Origin: JBGLNJ01 sp964353405
GTDB taxonomy: Bacteria > Chloroflexota > Anaerolineae > Fen-1058
Direction of reading: 5' to 3'
DNA length: 26,296 nucleotides
NCBI GenBank assembly: GCA_964353405.1
Contig: CAYGWJ010000420.1
Span: 1 to 26,296, forward strand
The notes under the pieces were generated by a model that made no database searches, had not been told where the DNA came from, and saw nothing but the letters and a program-made list of their open reading frames with translations. Below, one piece after another: positions 8,812 to 21,920 of the stretch (position 1 is its first letter; every line of letters starts with the position of its first letter). A program made the position numbers and the translations under genes.

Positions 8812-11800
8812 ATGACCACTCCCAACAACGAATTCGCTGTTCGTTCAGCGCCTCAACCAGAACCGCGCGGCACACCAGCAAACCCCTGGGAATCGCCAGG
8901 GGCAAACGAAGCAGCCGCCCGGTCGCGAGCACGGAACGCGTTCAGGATCGCGGTGATCGGATCCGTCGCGATGATCGTGTCGAATCTGTTCTATGTCTAC
9001 ATGGCTTTCCAGTATGGAGGCTGGCAGTTATTCGCATTCGCTGCCGCTGCGACCGTGCTGACAAGTACGCTCCTGGTGAGTGATGTGCTCATCCGGCGCG
9101 GACAGGTAGAGTGGGGCATGTGGCGGCTCCTCTGCGCCATGCAGCTGACCTTTGTGATTGGCTCGACCCTGATCGCCGGCCTTGGCGTGGCGCTGGCAAG
9201 TGCCGCGCTTCTGACCGTCGTCATCGCCCCCCAAACGCTGCCTACCAAGCAGGCCAACTGGGCGATTGGTACTGGCGTAATCGCCGGCGTCGCCACGTTG
9301 TTGGTGGACGTGTTCGAACTGCCTTACCGGCTGCCTGCACCGGCGCCGATGCTGGCCTATGTCCCGATCATTTGCGGCGCCGTCATCCTGATCTATGGCT
9401 ACTTTCTGTACCAGCAATTTGGATCCTACACACTGCGCGCCAAGCTCATCACCGCTTTCCTGCTTGTGACACTCATCCCGCTGGGTCTGTTGGCCTATCT
9501 GAACGACCGCAACAGCCGCGCCACCCTCACGGCTAACATCGGCTCCGGCATGAAAGCCCTGGCCAACACCCAGGCGCTGGTCATCGGCAATGAATTGGAC
9601 CGGCAAGTCACCGAGTTGCGATCCTTGAGCCAAAACCCAGACTTGCGGGATGCTGCCGCGGCCTCGAATGCTGCCACCACAGGGACTCCCGAGTCCATCC
9701 AGGCCGAGATTAACAGACTCGATCAACAGTGGCGGGCCGCCGATGCTGCCGACAATGATCACGATCCGCTGGTTTACTCGCGCTTGAACAACTCCCTGGC
9801 CGACAGGCTGCGGGATTTTCGCACCCTCCTGCCCGATAACGTCGAAGTCTTTATCACCGACAAATACGGTGCGCTGGTCGCCGCCACCAACCGGACCTCG
9901 GACTACTACCAGGCCGACGAAGACTGGTGGCGGGCAACCTATCACAATGGCCAGGGAGCCACCTACATTGGCCCGCTCGAGTATGATGAAAGCAGCAAAA
10001 CATACGCCAGCAACATGGCGGTACCCTTGGTCGCCGCCGATGGCAAGACAAACAGCGAATTCGTTGTGGGCGTCCTCCGCACGACCCTCCGCCTGAAAAC
10101 GCTGCTGGATGCGTTGAACGTAGTGCGGCTGGGGCAGACGGGCCGTATGGAGCTTTTCATACCCGGTCTCCAAAAACTCGCCGGGGCTGGTGAGAAACCT
10201 GCGCCGGTAGACGCGGTGACAGTTGCACAGATCGAGGCCGCTGCAAAATCGAACTATACAGAGATGACGTATGATGGCGTCCCCAGCCTGGTCAGCCAGG
10301 CGCCCATCATCACCAGCAACCCAGAACGAGCGGCGGCCGTTGCCCAACTGGGCTGGGTGATCGTGGTCCATCAAGTCCGGTCCGAAGGCCTGGCGCCACT
10401 CCTGGCACAATCACGCGCCACGGTAGTGCTGGCTCTGGTCATGGCCGGCGTCGTGACCAGCGTGGCGATAGGCGGCGCGCAACTGCTGGCTGGTCCCATC
10501 ACGCGGCTCACTGCTGTCGCCCAAAAAGTGACCGGGGGCGACCTGGCGGTGCAAGCGTCGGCGGAAACCGCCGACGAAATCGGCACTCTGGCCAAAACGT
10601 TTAACACCATGACAGCCCAGTTGCACGACTTGATCGGCTCGCTCGAAACGCGCGTCCAGGCACGCACAGCGCAATTGAGCGCCAGCGCCGAGGTGGCCCG
10701 CGCGGCCTCTTCCATCCTCGATCCGCAACAGCTGCTGCAAAAGACGGTGGACCTGATTCGAGACCGATTTGGCTTTTACTACGCGGGCATCTTTTTGCTC
10801 GACGAGGAAAAGCATTTTGCCTGGCTGCGCGCGGGCACCGGCCAAGCCGGCCAGATCATGTTGAGCCGCGCCCACAAGCTGGAGGCCACAGCGGGCAGTC
10901 AATCCATGGTCGGCTGGGTGTGCGTCAACCAGCAGGCGCACATCGCGCTGGACGTGGGCCAGGAGGCCGTGCGCTTTGCCAACCCGTTGCTGCCGGACAC
11001 TCGCTCGGAAATCGCGCTGCCGCTGCAAGCCGGCGGGCACATCCTGGGCGCGCTGGATGTGCAGAGCGAAAGACAAACCGCCTTTGACGAAAATGACATT
11101 GCGGTGCTGCAAGGCATGGCTGACCAGATTGCGGTGGCGCTGGAAAACGCTCGCCTGTTTACTCAGACCCAGGCCGCCCTCTCGGAAAACGAACGGTTGC
11201 TCTCCCAGGTCGAGAGCGCTTTGCGCGAGGCGACTGCGCTGTACGAAGCAGGCCAGGCCATCTCAACCGCCTCCGACAACACGGCTGTGTTCCAGGCCAT
11301 CGTGGACCACGTATTGAAACCGGAGATTGACCTGTGTCTGCTCATGTCGTTTGAGCCCTATGAAACCGGCTTGCCACAGGCGCTGGAAATCAGCCAGGTG
11401 TGGACGCGCGCCGGTCAACCGGGACGCACGGGAGCCGAGACGTTAGTCGGGACACACTTTGAAATGGCCCGGTTCCCGCTGCGCGAATTCCTGCACGCCG
11501 ACCAGTCTGAGGTTATCCGCAGCCAAACCCAATTACCGATCAGCGTGGCCACTCAAAAGCTGTGGGAACGCCTGGGCGTTCAGGCGCTGGTGCTCGTGCC
11601 GCTCAACGCGGGCGGGCGATGGGTCGGAGTGTTGTGCCTGGGCGCGGCCGGCGAGACCGCCTTTGCCCCTGGCGATTCCCTACGGGACGATTCCCTACGG
11701 GACGATTCCCTACGGGAATCGTCCCAGGGGTTTGCCCCCGAGGCACTCAGGTCCTATCAGGTCGCCGCCAACCAGGTAGCCGTCGCCATTGAGAACCGCC

Positions 11801-12330
11801 GGCTGTATAAAAGCGCCCAAACCAATCTGCGGGAAATGAGCGCGCTGTATCGGACCTTTACGCGCGAGGCCTGGGAGCGCACACTTCAGGCCAGGCCCGT
11901 GCTGTCCGAGTACGATTACGTCGCGGTACCCGGCGCGGTCGCCGTACCCGGCGCGCGCGTCGCAGCACAAGACGGCAATGGCTTGGAACTGCGCGTTCCA
12001 CTCAAGCTGCGCGACCAGGAAATCGGCTATCTGGAACTCGCGGGAGACGGTCAGGCCTGGACGGAACAGACCCGCGCGCTGGTGGAAGCCGTGAGCGACC
12101 AGGTGGCGCTGGCGCTGGAAAGCGCCCGTCTCTTTGACCAGACACAACGCTTGGCCGGTCGCGAGCGATTGGTGAACGAGATCACCTCGCGGATCCGCGC
12201 CACAAGCACCGTGCCGGGCATTTTGCAGACGGCCGCGCGTGAACTGGCGGCTGCACTCAATGTGCCGCACGCCGTGGCCCGGATCGAACTCAAACACGAG
12301 TCCCCCCTGAGGGCGGAAGAGACGGCCTGA
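8812..12330 (+). CDS. Multi-TM Cache-HAMP-GAF sensor without output domain
   Basis: Predicted 1172-aa membrane sensor. About six hydrophobic segments lie in residues 43-200 and another TM at about 213-235. An extracytoplasmic Cache-like domain (about 245-520, with DKYGALVAATNRTSDYYQADEDWW) is followed by a TM (about 535-560) and a HAMP (about 560-615). Then come a GAF (about 620-790), a divergent GAF (about 800-1005), a half-GAF (about 1050-1110) and the shared truncated GAF tail. It has a chemoreceptor-like layout but no methyl-accepting signalling domain and no kinase. ATG at 8812 follows GAGGAG by 5 nt and lies 1 nt past the previous stop. The first 35 residues are largely repeat-encoded (B at codons 5-12, C at about 24-33). 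Another B extends the Cache domain, and a nested C element and an 18-nt tandem lie in the cytoplasmic part. Confidence 0.84.
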   Translation: MTTPNNEFAVRSAPQPEPRGTPANPWESPGANEAAARSRARNAFRIAVIGSVAMIVSNLFYVYMAFQYGGWQLFAFAAAATVLTSTLLVSDVLIRRGQVEWGMWRLLCAMQLTFVIGSTLIAGLGVALASAALLTVVIAPQTLPTKQANWAIGTGVIAGVATLLVDVFELPYRLPAPAPMLAYVPIICGAVILIYGYFLYQQFGSYTLRAKLITAFLLVTLIPLGLLAYLNDRNSRATLTANIGSGMKALANTQALVIGNELDRQVTELRSLSQNPDLRDAAAASNAATTGTPESIQAEINRLDQQWRAADAADNDHDPLVYSRLNNSLADRLRDFRTLLPDNVEVFITDKYGALVAATNRTSDYYQADEDWWRATYHNGQGATYIGPLEYDESSKTYASNMAVPLVAADGKTNSEFVVGVLRTTLRLKTLLDALNVVRLGQTGRMELFIPGLQKLAGAGEKPAPVDAVTVAQIEAAAKSNYTEMTYDGVPSLVSQAPIITSNPERAAAVAQLGWVIVVHQVRSEGLAPLLAQSRATVVLALVMAGVVTSVAIGGAQLLAGPITRLTAVAQKVTGGDLAVQASAETADEIGTLAKTFNTMTAQLHDLIGSLETRVQARTAQLSASAEVARAASSILDPQQLLQKTVDLIRDRFGFYYAGIFLLDEEKHFAWLRAGTGQAGQIMLSRAHKLEATAGSQSMVGWVCVNQQAHIALDVGQEAVRFANPLLPDTRSEIALPLQAGGHILGALDVQSERQTAFDENDIAVLQGMADQIAVALENARLFTQTQAALSENERLLSQVESALREATALYEAGQAISTASDNTAVFQAIVDHVLKPEIDLCLLMSFEPYETGLPQALEISQVWTRAGQPGRTGAETLVGTHFEMARFPLREFLHADQSEVIRSQTQLPISVATQKLWERLGVQALVLVPLNAGGRWVGVLCLGAAGETAFAPGDSLRDDSLRDDSLRESSQGFAPEALRSYQVAANQVAVAIENRRLYKSAQTNLREMSALYRTFTREAWERTLQARPVLSEYDYVAVPGAVAVPGARVAAQDGNGLELRVPLKLRDQEIGYLELAGDGQAWTEQTRALVEAVSDQVALALESARLFDQTQRLAGRERLVNEITSRIRATSTVPGILQTAARELAAALNVPHAVARIELKHESPLRAEETA
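8824..8845. repeat. Repeat family B, right after a start codon
   Basis: AACAACGAATTCGCTGTT, a near-palindrome centred on GAATTC, followed by CGTT. Read as NNEFAVR from codon 5 of the Cache sensor. Confidence 0.87.
8881..8910. repeat. Repeat family C, in N-terminal region
   Basis: Arms AACCCCTGG and CCAGGGGCAAAC around GAATCG. The reverse complement gives TTTGCCCCTGG...CCAGGGGTT, the same element as at 1104 and 11662. Read as NPWESPGANE. Confidence 0.85.
10051..10068. repeat. Repeat family B, inside the Cache domain
   Basis: AACAGCGAATTCGTTGTG, the opposite orientation of the B palindrome. It reads ADGK-TNSEFV-VGVLRTTL, a 6-residue extension where Cache domains normally have a short DGKxxGVLR-type turn. 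Confidence 0.8.
11662..11737. repeat. Nested repeat family C with 15-nt tandem core
   Basis: Outer arms TTTGCCCCTGG (left) and CCCAGGGGTTTGCC (right). Inside lie three units of GATTCCCTACGGGAC at 11674, 11689 and 11704, the last turning into GGGAATC. The whole is a near-perfect long hairpin. It encodes (DSLRD)x3-like residues between TAF and APEALRSY of the second GAF, and TTTGCC flanks both sides as at 1104. Confidence 0.87.
11920..11955 (+). repeat. 18-nt tandem duplication in coding sequence
   Basis: Two units of GTCGCGGTACCCGGCGCG (one mismatch) encode VAVPGAVAVPGA in the variable stretch before the half-GAF of the Cache sensor. Confidence 0.85.
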
Positions 12331-12349
12331 GAGCTTGACCGAAAACCCT

Positions 12350-12385
12350 GGGAAGTGGGAAGTGGGAAGTGGATAGTGGACAGCG
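12350..12385 (+). repeat. Decaying heptamer tandem repeat
   Basis: Three units of GGAAGTG followed by GATAGTG and GACAGCG, in the 97-nt gap before the hybrid kinase. It resembles the short tandemly repeated heptamers known from cyanobacteria. The rest of the gap (12331-12427) shows only the GGGAGACAGG ribosome site. Confidence 0.75.
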
Positions 12386-12427
12386 GTTTTCAGATGGGTC
12401 TAAGCGCGGCTCAAGCGGGAGACAGGT

Positions 12428-17677
<5,250 letters not shown>

Positions 17678-17701
17678 TCACCGCCTAGAAGACAGGCACT
17701 T

Positions 17702-19396
17702 GTGAGCAGAATAGACCTGGAATGTTCGTCGTGCAGTTATCGCGCGCCTTACTTGCAGCCACTGGTGGTCTGCCCCCGCTGCGGGAAGCAATGGTTCGAG
17801 GCGCGCTATCCTTATAACGAGTTACACAACACGCTGCCGGCTCTCTTGCGCGCGCGCGCGTTCAACATGTGGCGTTATCGCGAGCTGCTTCCGCTGAGGG
17901 ATGAATCGAATACGATCTCTATGGGCGAGGGTGGCACGCCGCTGGTGCGGCTGGACAATCTGGGGCTGATGATGGGGCGGCCGAATCTCTTTGCGAAAGA
18001 CGAGCGCCAGGGGCCGACCGGCTCTTTCAAGGATCGGCAGGCCAGCCTGGCCGTCTCGGTGATGAAGGAAAACGGGATCAACGAAGTCGTGGTGGCTTCG
18101 ACGGGGAATGTTGCTATCTCGTATTCGGCCTATTGCGCGCGAGCGGGCATCAAGCTATGGGCGTTCCTGTCCAGCCTGGTGGCTGCGGAAAAGATGCGCG
18201 AGGTGGCCCTCTACGGCACGGAGGTCGTCAAGATCACGGGCACTTATGATCAGGCGAAAGAAGTGGCGGCGACGTTCGCCGAGCGCAAAGGGCTGTACCT
18301 GGATCGAGGCATTCGGTCTTTTGCTGCGCGCGAGAGCATGAAGACTCTGGCGTTCGAGATGTGCGAACAGCTGGGGGCCATGTTCGGGCCTGAAGTGCCG
18401 GACTGCCTGGCGCCCATGCGCGCACCTGATTGGTATTTTCAGGCGATCAGCGGGGGGCTTGGCCCGGTGGGTGTGTGGAAGGGGTTCCAGGAGTTGCGCG
18501 AGATGGGCTTTATCCGCCGGTTGCCGCGGCTGGCGTGTATCCAGGCCGAAGGCTGCGCGCCCATCGTCAACTCGTTCCGCGCTGGACTGGAGGCGCCACA
18601 GGACGTGCTGGAGCCGAAGACGCACATCATCACACTGGCAACGGCCCGGCCCGGCGAGGCCTATGCGCCTCTGCGCCGCGCGGTCCTCGAATCGGACGGG
18701 GTGATGGAGACGGTGAGCGACGAGGAAAGCTATCGCGCTATGCACACACTGGCCAAGATGGACGGCATCTCGATGGAGCCGGCGACTGGCGCGACGTTTG
18801 CGGGGCTGTTCAAGCTCATCTCTGCGCAGATCGTCAAGCGGGAGGATGTTGTGGTGGTCAATTGCTCCGGTCACACTCTGCCGGTGCAAGAGGAGTTGTT
18901 GGGTCAGGCATGGTCACGCAGTGTGGACGTGAGCACACCCTTGAGGGGTGTTGCCGCGCCGGTCCCCAGGACACGTATTCCGCAGGAAGAAGGCCTGCTG
19001 GCGGCGTTGGAACGCCTTGACGAGCGTGTCAAGTCGGTAGCGATCATTGACGACGATCCAAACGCCGTGCGTCTGCTCAAGCGCATCTTGCAGGCGCGCG
19101 GACAATATATCCTCCACGAGGCGACCAACGGGCGCGAGGGGCTGGAGGTGATTCGCCGCGAGCGACCGGACCTTGTGCTGCTGGACTTGACGATGCCCGA
19201 TCTGGATGGCTTTGGCTTGTTGCAGGTCATGAAAGAAGACGAGGCGATTCGCGACATCCCGGTGATTGTGGTTTCGGCCAAGGAACTGACGCTTAACGAG
19301 CGCAAGCGGCTGGCCGGACAGGTCCAGGCGCTCTTGCAGAAAGGCAACTTTACCGACCAGGACTTGCTCGGAGACATTCACGCCGCGATCGATTGA
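17702..19396 (+). CDS. thrC: Threonine synthase-like PLP enzyme fused to a response-regulator receiver
   Basis: Predicted 564-aa cytoplasmic fusion. Residues 1-395 resemble zinc-ribbon threonine synthases, which convert O-phosphohomoserine to threonine. Visible features are Cys8, Cys11, Cys24 and Cys27 (CSSC...CPRC), the PLP-lysine motif GSFKDR (Lys110), ASTGNVAISYSAY and SGGLGPVGVW. Residues about 437-564 are a receiver: AIIDDDP, phospho-acceptor in LVLLDLTMPDLDGF and VIVVSAK. Its QKGNF end matches the SKGLF end of receiver 2 of the upstream kinase. The linker (about 400-436) contains repeat D. GTG at 17702 is chosen because the ribbon starts at once and it lies 24 nt after the kinase stop. 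A related PLP enzyme such as threonine dehydratase is possible, but the N-terminal ribbon favours threonine synthase. The fusion suggests phosphorylation-linked control or localisation of an amino-acid enzyme (inference). Confidence 0.85.
   Translation: MSRIDLECSSCSYRAPYLQPLVVCPRCGKQWFEARYPYNELHNTLPALLRARAFNMWRYRELLPLRDESNTISMGEGGTPLVRLDNLGLMMGRPNLFAKDERQGPTGSFKDRQASLAVSVMKENGINEVVVASTGNVAISYSAYCARAGIKLWAFLSSLVAAEKMREVALYGTEVVKITGTYDQAKEVAATFAERKGLYLDRGIRSFAARESMKTLAFEMCEQLGAMFGPEVPDCLAPMRAPDWYFQAISGGLGPVGVWKGFQELREMGFIRRLPRLACIQAEGCAPIVNSFRAGLEAPQDVLEPKTHIITLATARPGEAYAPLRRAVLESDGVMETVSDEESYRAMHTLAKMDGISMEPATGATFAGLFKLISAQIVKREDVVVVNCSGHTLPVQEELLGQAWSRSVDVSTPLRGVAAPVPRTRIPQEEGLLAALERLDERVKSVAIIDDDPNAVRLLKRILQARGQYILHEATNGREGLEVIRRERPDLVLLDLTMPDLDGFGLLQVMKEDEAIRDIPVIVVSAKELTLNERKRLAGQVQALLQKGNFTDQDLLGDIHAAID
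18934..18975. repeat. Repeat family D in the enzyme-receiver linker
   Basis: CACACCCTTGAGGGGTGTT, then after a short gap GGTCCCCAGGACACG. The same two segments are adjacent at 21892-21920. Read as STPLRGVAAPVPRT. Confidence 0.78.
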
Positions 19397-19435
19397 GGCG
19401 CATTTAAACCATCGCAAGGGTGGGGGTTGGCTGGC

Positions 19436-20380
19436 TCACTCTTCGGCTTTCTCTCTCTTTACCAGCAGGACGCTCGCGATGATGATGGCCCCACCCAGCC
19501 ACTGCGCCTGGGACAGCCGCTCGCCGAGGACGATAAACGCGACGAGCAGAGTGGTGATCAGCTCTGTGATGCCCAAGAGCGCCGTCTGAGCGCCGCCGAG
19601 CCTCTGCAAGCCGGCAAACATCATCAGCCGCGAGAGCGCCGTGACGATCGCCAGTCCGAGTATGGCCTCCCAGCCCACGCTGCCGATCGGCTCTATCATC
19701 CGGTCGCCGCCCAGCCCGGAGGGCGTAGACAGCCCGGTGGGCGTAAACAGCCGCACGCCGCCAACGACGACCGCCATCGTCGTCAACACGTACAGCGTCA
19801 CGGTGCGACTGTGAACATCGGCCAGGACCCATTGGCCCAGCACGAGATGCCAGCCATACGCCGCCGCCGAAGCCAGCATCAGCATGACGCCCAGACTGTC
19901 GGGCCGCAGCGGGCCGGCAAGGGTGATGAAATTCAGACCCACCAGCGCCAGCGCCAGCCGCGCGACGGCCAACCGCGAAATAGCGTGCCCGGACGCAGAC
20001 AGAAAAATAAACACCCAGATCGGATAGAGCGAGTTGAGCAGTGACACGAGCGAAGCGTCCAGCCTTTGCAGGGCGGTGTAATAAAACAGCGACCCTATGC
20101 CGTTGACCGCACCTATGCCGATGCAGCCGAGCAAGTTGCGCCAGTCAATGCGGATGTACGAACGCCAGCGCACGAGGTAAAACACCCACAGCATGGTCGC
20201 TGCCAGAATCGTCCTGAGCGCGGCGAGCGTGTACGGGTCCACGCCCACGCGATAAGCCATCTTGCCAAAGATGGGCGCCCAGCCCACAATCATCGCCGAA
20301 GCCAGCGAGACGATGATGCCGGTCGTCTGACGGCGGGCGGGCGAATCTTTCGCAGCCCGGAGGGCGTAGACAGCGGACAT
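19436..20380 (-). CDS. EamA/DMT-family transporter
   Basis: Predicted 314-aa inner-membrane protein with about ten hydrophobic segments in two EamA repeats. This is the layout of drug/metabolite transporters that move small metabolites or amino acids; the substrate cannot be told. The second half has the typical ALSRLMMFAGLQRLGGAQTA and TTLLVAFIVLGERLS stretches. The ATG at 20378-20380 overlaps the upstream methyltransferase stop as TGATG, so re-initiation is likely. Codons 3-9 (AVYALRA) are repeat A DNA. A tandem pair of repeat A (LFTPTGLSTPSG) lies in the loop between TM 7 and 8. It converges with the threonine synthase fusion across 39 nt without a clear hairpin. Confidence 0.88.
   Translation of the reverse strand: MSAVYALRAAKDSPARRQTTGIIVSLASAMIVGWAPIFGKMAYRVGVDPYTLAALRTILAATMLWVFYLVRWRSYIRIDWRNLLGCIGIGAVNGIGSLFYYTALQRLDASLVSLLNSLYPIWVFIFLSASGHAISRLAVARLALALVGLNFITLAGPLRPDSLGVMLMLASAAAYGWHLVLGQWVLADVHSRTVTLYVLTTMAVVVGGVRLFTPTGLSTPSGLGGDRMIEPIGSVGWEAILGLAIVTALSRLMMFAGLQRLGGAQTALLGITELITTLLVAFIVLGERLSQAQWLGGAIIIASVLLVKREKAEE
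19715..19751 (+). repeat. Tandem pair of repeat A in the EamA transporter
   Basis: Two copies with an 18-nt period, the second CCCGGTGGGCGTAAACAGC. In the minus-strand gene they read LFTPTGLSTPSG in an inter-TM loop. Confidence 0.88.
20356..20374 (+). repeat. Repeat family A at the EamA start codon
   Basis: Covers codons 3-9 of the minus-strand transporter (AVYALRA), 3 nt after its ATG triplet. Confidence 0.87.
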
Positions 20381-21705
20381 CAGCGCACCCTGCCTTCGGC
20401 CACGAGCACGTGAAAACGATTATCCTCATACGCGGTCGTCACCCGCGAGAACAACTCGCTCATGATGCGCTCGTAACGAATAAAGCGGTTGGCGACCAGG
20501 TAAAGCTTTCCATCTGGGTTGAGCACATGAGCCGCATCGCGCACAAATTGCTGCGCCACGTCGTGCTCGACGCCCAGCCCCTGATGAAACGGCGGATTGG
20601 TGGCGACTAGATCAAAGTGTCTGTCGCGCACCGCCGAGGCGCCGTCGCTGGCGAGCACTTGGACACACTCCATCACGTCGTTCAATTTGCAAGTGGCGCG
20701 TGTGGCCTGCAAGGCTATCGCGCTGCTGTCCACACATACGACCTTCCCACCCATCTGTGCCGCCACAGCGCCGACGATGCCGCAGCCGCATCCCAGGTCG
20801 AGCACTGCTTCGCCCAACAACGACAACGAATTCGATGTGGAATTCGCTGTTGAATTCGCTGTTCGAATCACCATCGTCTCAATCAGCGCACGCGAGCCCG
20901 CGTCCAACCCGCCGCGCGAGAACACGCCCGGCCCGGTGGCAAAACGAACAACGAATTCGCTGTTCGTTCGTCCTCGGATAACGGCTTCAGAGATTTGACT
21001 GCCAGCGGTTGACCACGGCTCACTGACCGCTGCCCTCTGACACCTGCACTTGTCCCCTTTGGGGACGGTGCAAGTGTCACTTGCTACAGCCACCGCCAAG
21101 CGGTTGCCAGCTTTGACGCGTGTGACCTCGCACGGGCCGACCAGATCACCCGCATCATCAATGAACCCTTTGATGCCGCCGCGATTCGGACCGGCGAGGA
21201 GGAACCTGCCGCCCGGGCGCAATACCTGCGCGACAAGGGTAAGCAGATGTCTCACCCACTCGCGCCCGCGCGGGGCATCGAGCAGAACCAGATCAAACAA
21301 CGAATTCGCTGTTGAGCCCGTCACGTCATGGCCGTGAATCAGTTGACCGTTCACACCGTTGAGAGCCAGTGTGCGCCGTGCCGCTTCAACGGCGACGAGG
21401 CTATCGTCGCACAGCGTGACGTCCGCGCCGCGCCTGGCGGCCAGCACGCCGCACACGCCCGCGCCGCAGCGCAAATCCAGCACACGCTGCCCCGGCTCGA
21501 CGGATGACATCTCTTCAGCCAGCAAGCGCGTGGACGGGCGAAGCGTATCCCACGCTGGAAGTCCGGGCTTGCCCGCCCACCGGATGGATTGGCCGCCCAG
21601 CGTAGCCTCAAGCGTTTGCCAGGTGTAATATGGCTCGACACCTGCACTTGTCCCCTTTGGGGACGGTGCAAGTGTCATTCGTCCTTCGTCACGCCAAGCA
21701 GTCAT
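20380..21705 (-). CDS. RsmC/RlmG-type tandem-domain rRNA methyltransferase
   Basis: Predicted 441-aa SAM-dependent methyltransferase with two Rossmann domains. The first (about 55-205) has VLDLRCGAGVCG at 75-86. The second (about 255-435) has VLDLGCGCGIVG at 301-312 and the catalytic NPPFHQG at 370-376. The NPPFHQ motif and APGVFSRxGLD-like segment (here TGPGVFSRGGLD) are typical of RsmC/RlmG enzymes, which methylate guanine N2 in rRNA; the exact target is not decidable. E. coli RsmC is about 340 residues, and much of the excess here is repeat-encoded (two E, one single B in domain 1, one single B and one B array between or before domain 2 motifs). The ATG overlaps the upstream remnant's stop (ATGA), and its own stop overlaps the EamA start. 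Confidence 0.83.
   Translation of the reverse strand: MTAWRDEGRMTLAPSPKGTSAGVEPYYTWQTLEATLGGQSIRWAGKPGLPAWDTLRPSTRLLAEEMSSVEPGQRVLDLRCGAGVCGVLAARRGADVTLCDDSLVAVEAARRTLALNGVNGQLIHGHDVTGSTANSLFDLVLLDAPRGREWVRHLLTLVAQVLRPGGRFLLAGPNRGGIKGFIDDAGDLVGPCEVTRVKAGNRLAVAVASDTCTVPKGDKCRCQRAAVSEPWSTAGSQISEAVIRGRTNSEFVVRFATGPGVFSRGGLDAGSRALIETMVIRTANSTANSTSNSLSLLGEAVLDLGCGCGIVGAVAAQMGGKVVCVDSSAIALQATRATCKLNDVMECVQVLASDGASAVRDRHFDLVATNPPFHQGLGVEHDVAQQFVRDAAHVLNPDGKLYLVANRFIRYERIMSELFSRVTTAYEDNRFHVLVAEGRVR
20814..20869. repeat. Repeat family B as a 12-nt tandem array
   Basis: Three 12-nt units starting with GAATTC (20828, 20840, 20852), flanked by AACAACGACAAC and CGAATC. On the minus strand they read as an Asn/Ser/Thr-rich tract just before the motif VLDLGCGCGIVG. 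Confidence 0.88.
20944..20970. repeat. Repeat family B, extended palindrome
   Basis: ACGAACAACGAATTCGCTGTTCGTT has arms extending past the 18-nt core. Read on the minus strand as RTNSEFVV. Confidence 0.88.
21039..21079 (+). repeat. Repeat family E, 41-nt copy 1 of a direct pair
   Basis: Identical to 21637-21677. Outer arms GACACCTGCACTT and GCAAGTGTC match the family E arms at 5418; the core GTCCCCTTTGGGGAC is different. Read on the minus strand as DTCTVPKGDKCRCQ between the two methyltransferase domains. Confidence 0.9.
21295..21314. repeat. Repeat family B in methyltransferase domain 1
   Basis: AAACAACGAATTCGCTGTTG. On the minus strand TANSLF sits between DVTGS and DLVLLDAPRG, a 6-residue insertion before the strand carrying the LLDAPR motif. 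Confidence 0.83.
21637..21677 (+). repeat. Repeat family E, 41-nt copy 2 of a direct pair
   Basis: Exact copy of 21039-21079. It encodes about codons 10-23 (TLAPSPKGTSAGV) at the N terminus of the methyltransferase. Confidence 0.9.
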
Positions 21706-21713
21706 TCAAACAA

Positions 21714-21732
21714 CCCGGAGGGCGTAGACAGC
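21714..21732 (+). repeat. Repeat family A at the truncation point of the AIR synthase remnant
   Basis: CCCGGAGGGCGTAGACAGC, read on the minus strand as LSTPSG four codons before the stop. Confidence 0.87.
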
Positions 21733-21891
21733 CGCGCAATCTCGTCGCGCTGAAAGTGGGGCAATTCGCGTGTGCCGGACGCTGCGCTTCCAGCGAGCAA
21801 AAGCACTGTCGCCAGGAACCAACATGGAGTTGCGCCTGTCGTGGCAATGTCGTTTGCATTCACCTGCACGGCGTACCAGCCAATCGAGTCC

Positions 21892-21920
21892 GTCCCCAGG
21901 ACACCCTTAAGGGGTGTGAC
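21892..21920. repeat. Repeat family D in the AIR synthase remnant
   Basis: GTCCCCAGG followed by ACACCCTTAAGGGGTGT and GAC. The reverse complement matches 5290-5316. Read as TPLKGVLG on the minus strand. Confidence 0.85.

Noticed and set aside
9028..10410. Long minus-strand open frame (460 codons) opposite the Cache sensor; similar frames at 7686-8828 and 16349-17572
   Set aside because: They lie antisense to clearly recognisable domains, have no recognisable domain themselves, and are expected in GC-rich DNA.
8812..12330. Calling the Cache-HAMP protein a chemoreceptor
   Set aside because: No methyl-accepting coiled-coil hairpin follows HAMP; GAF modules take its place.
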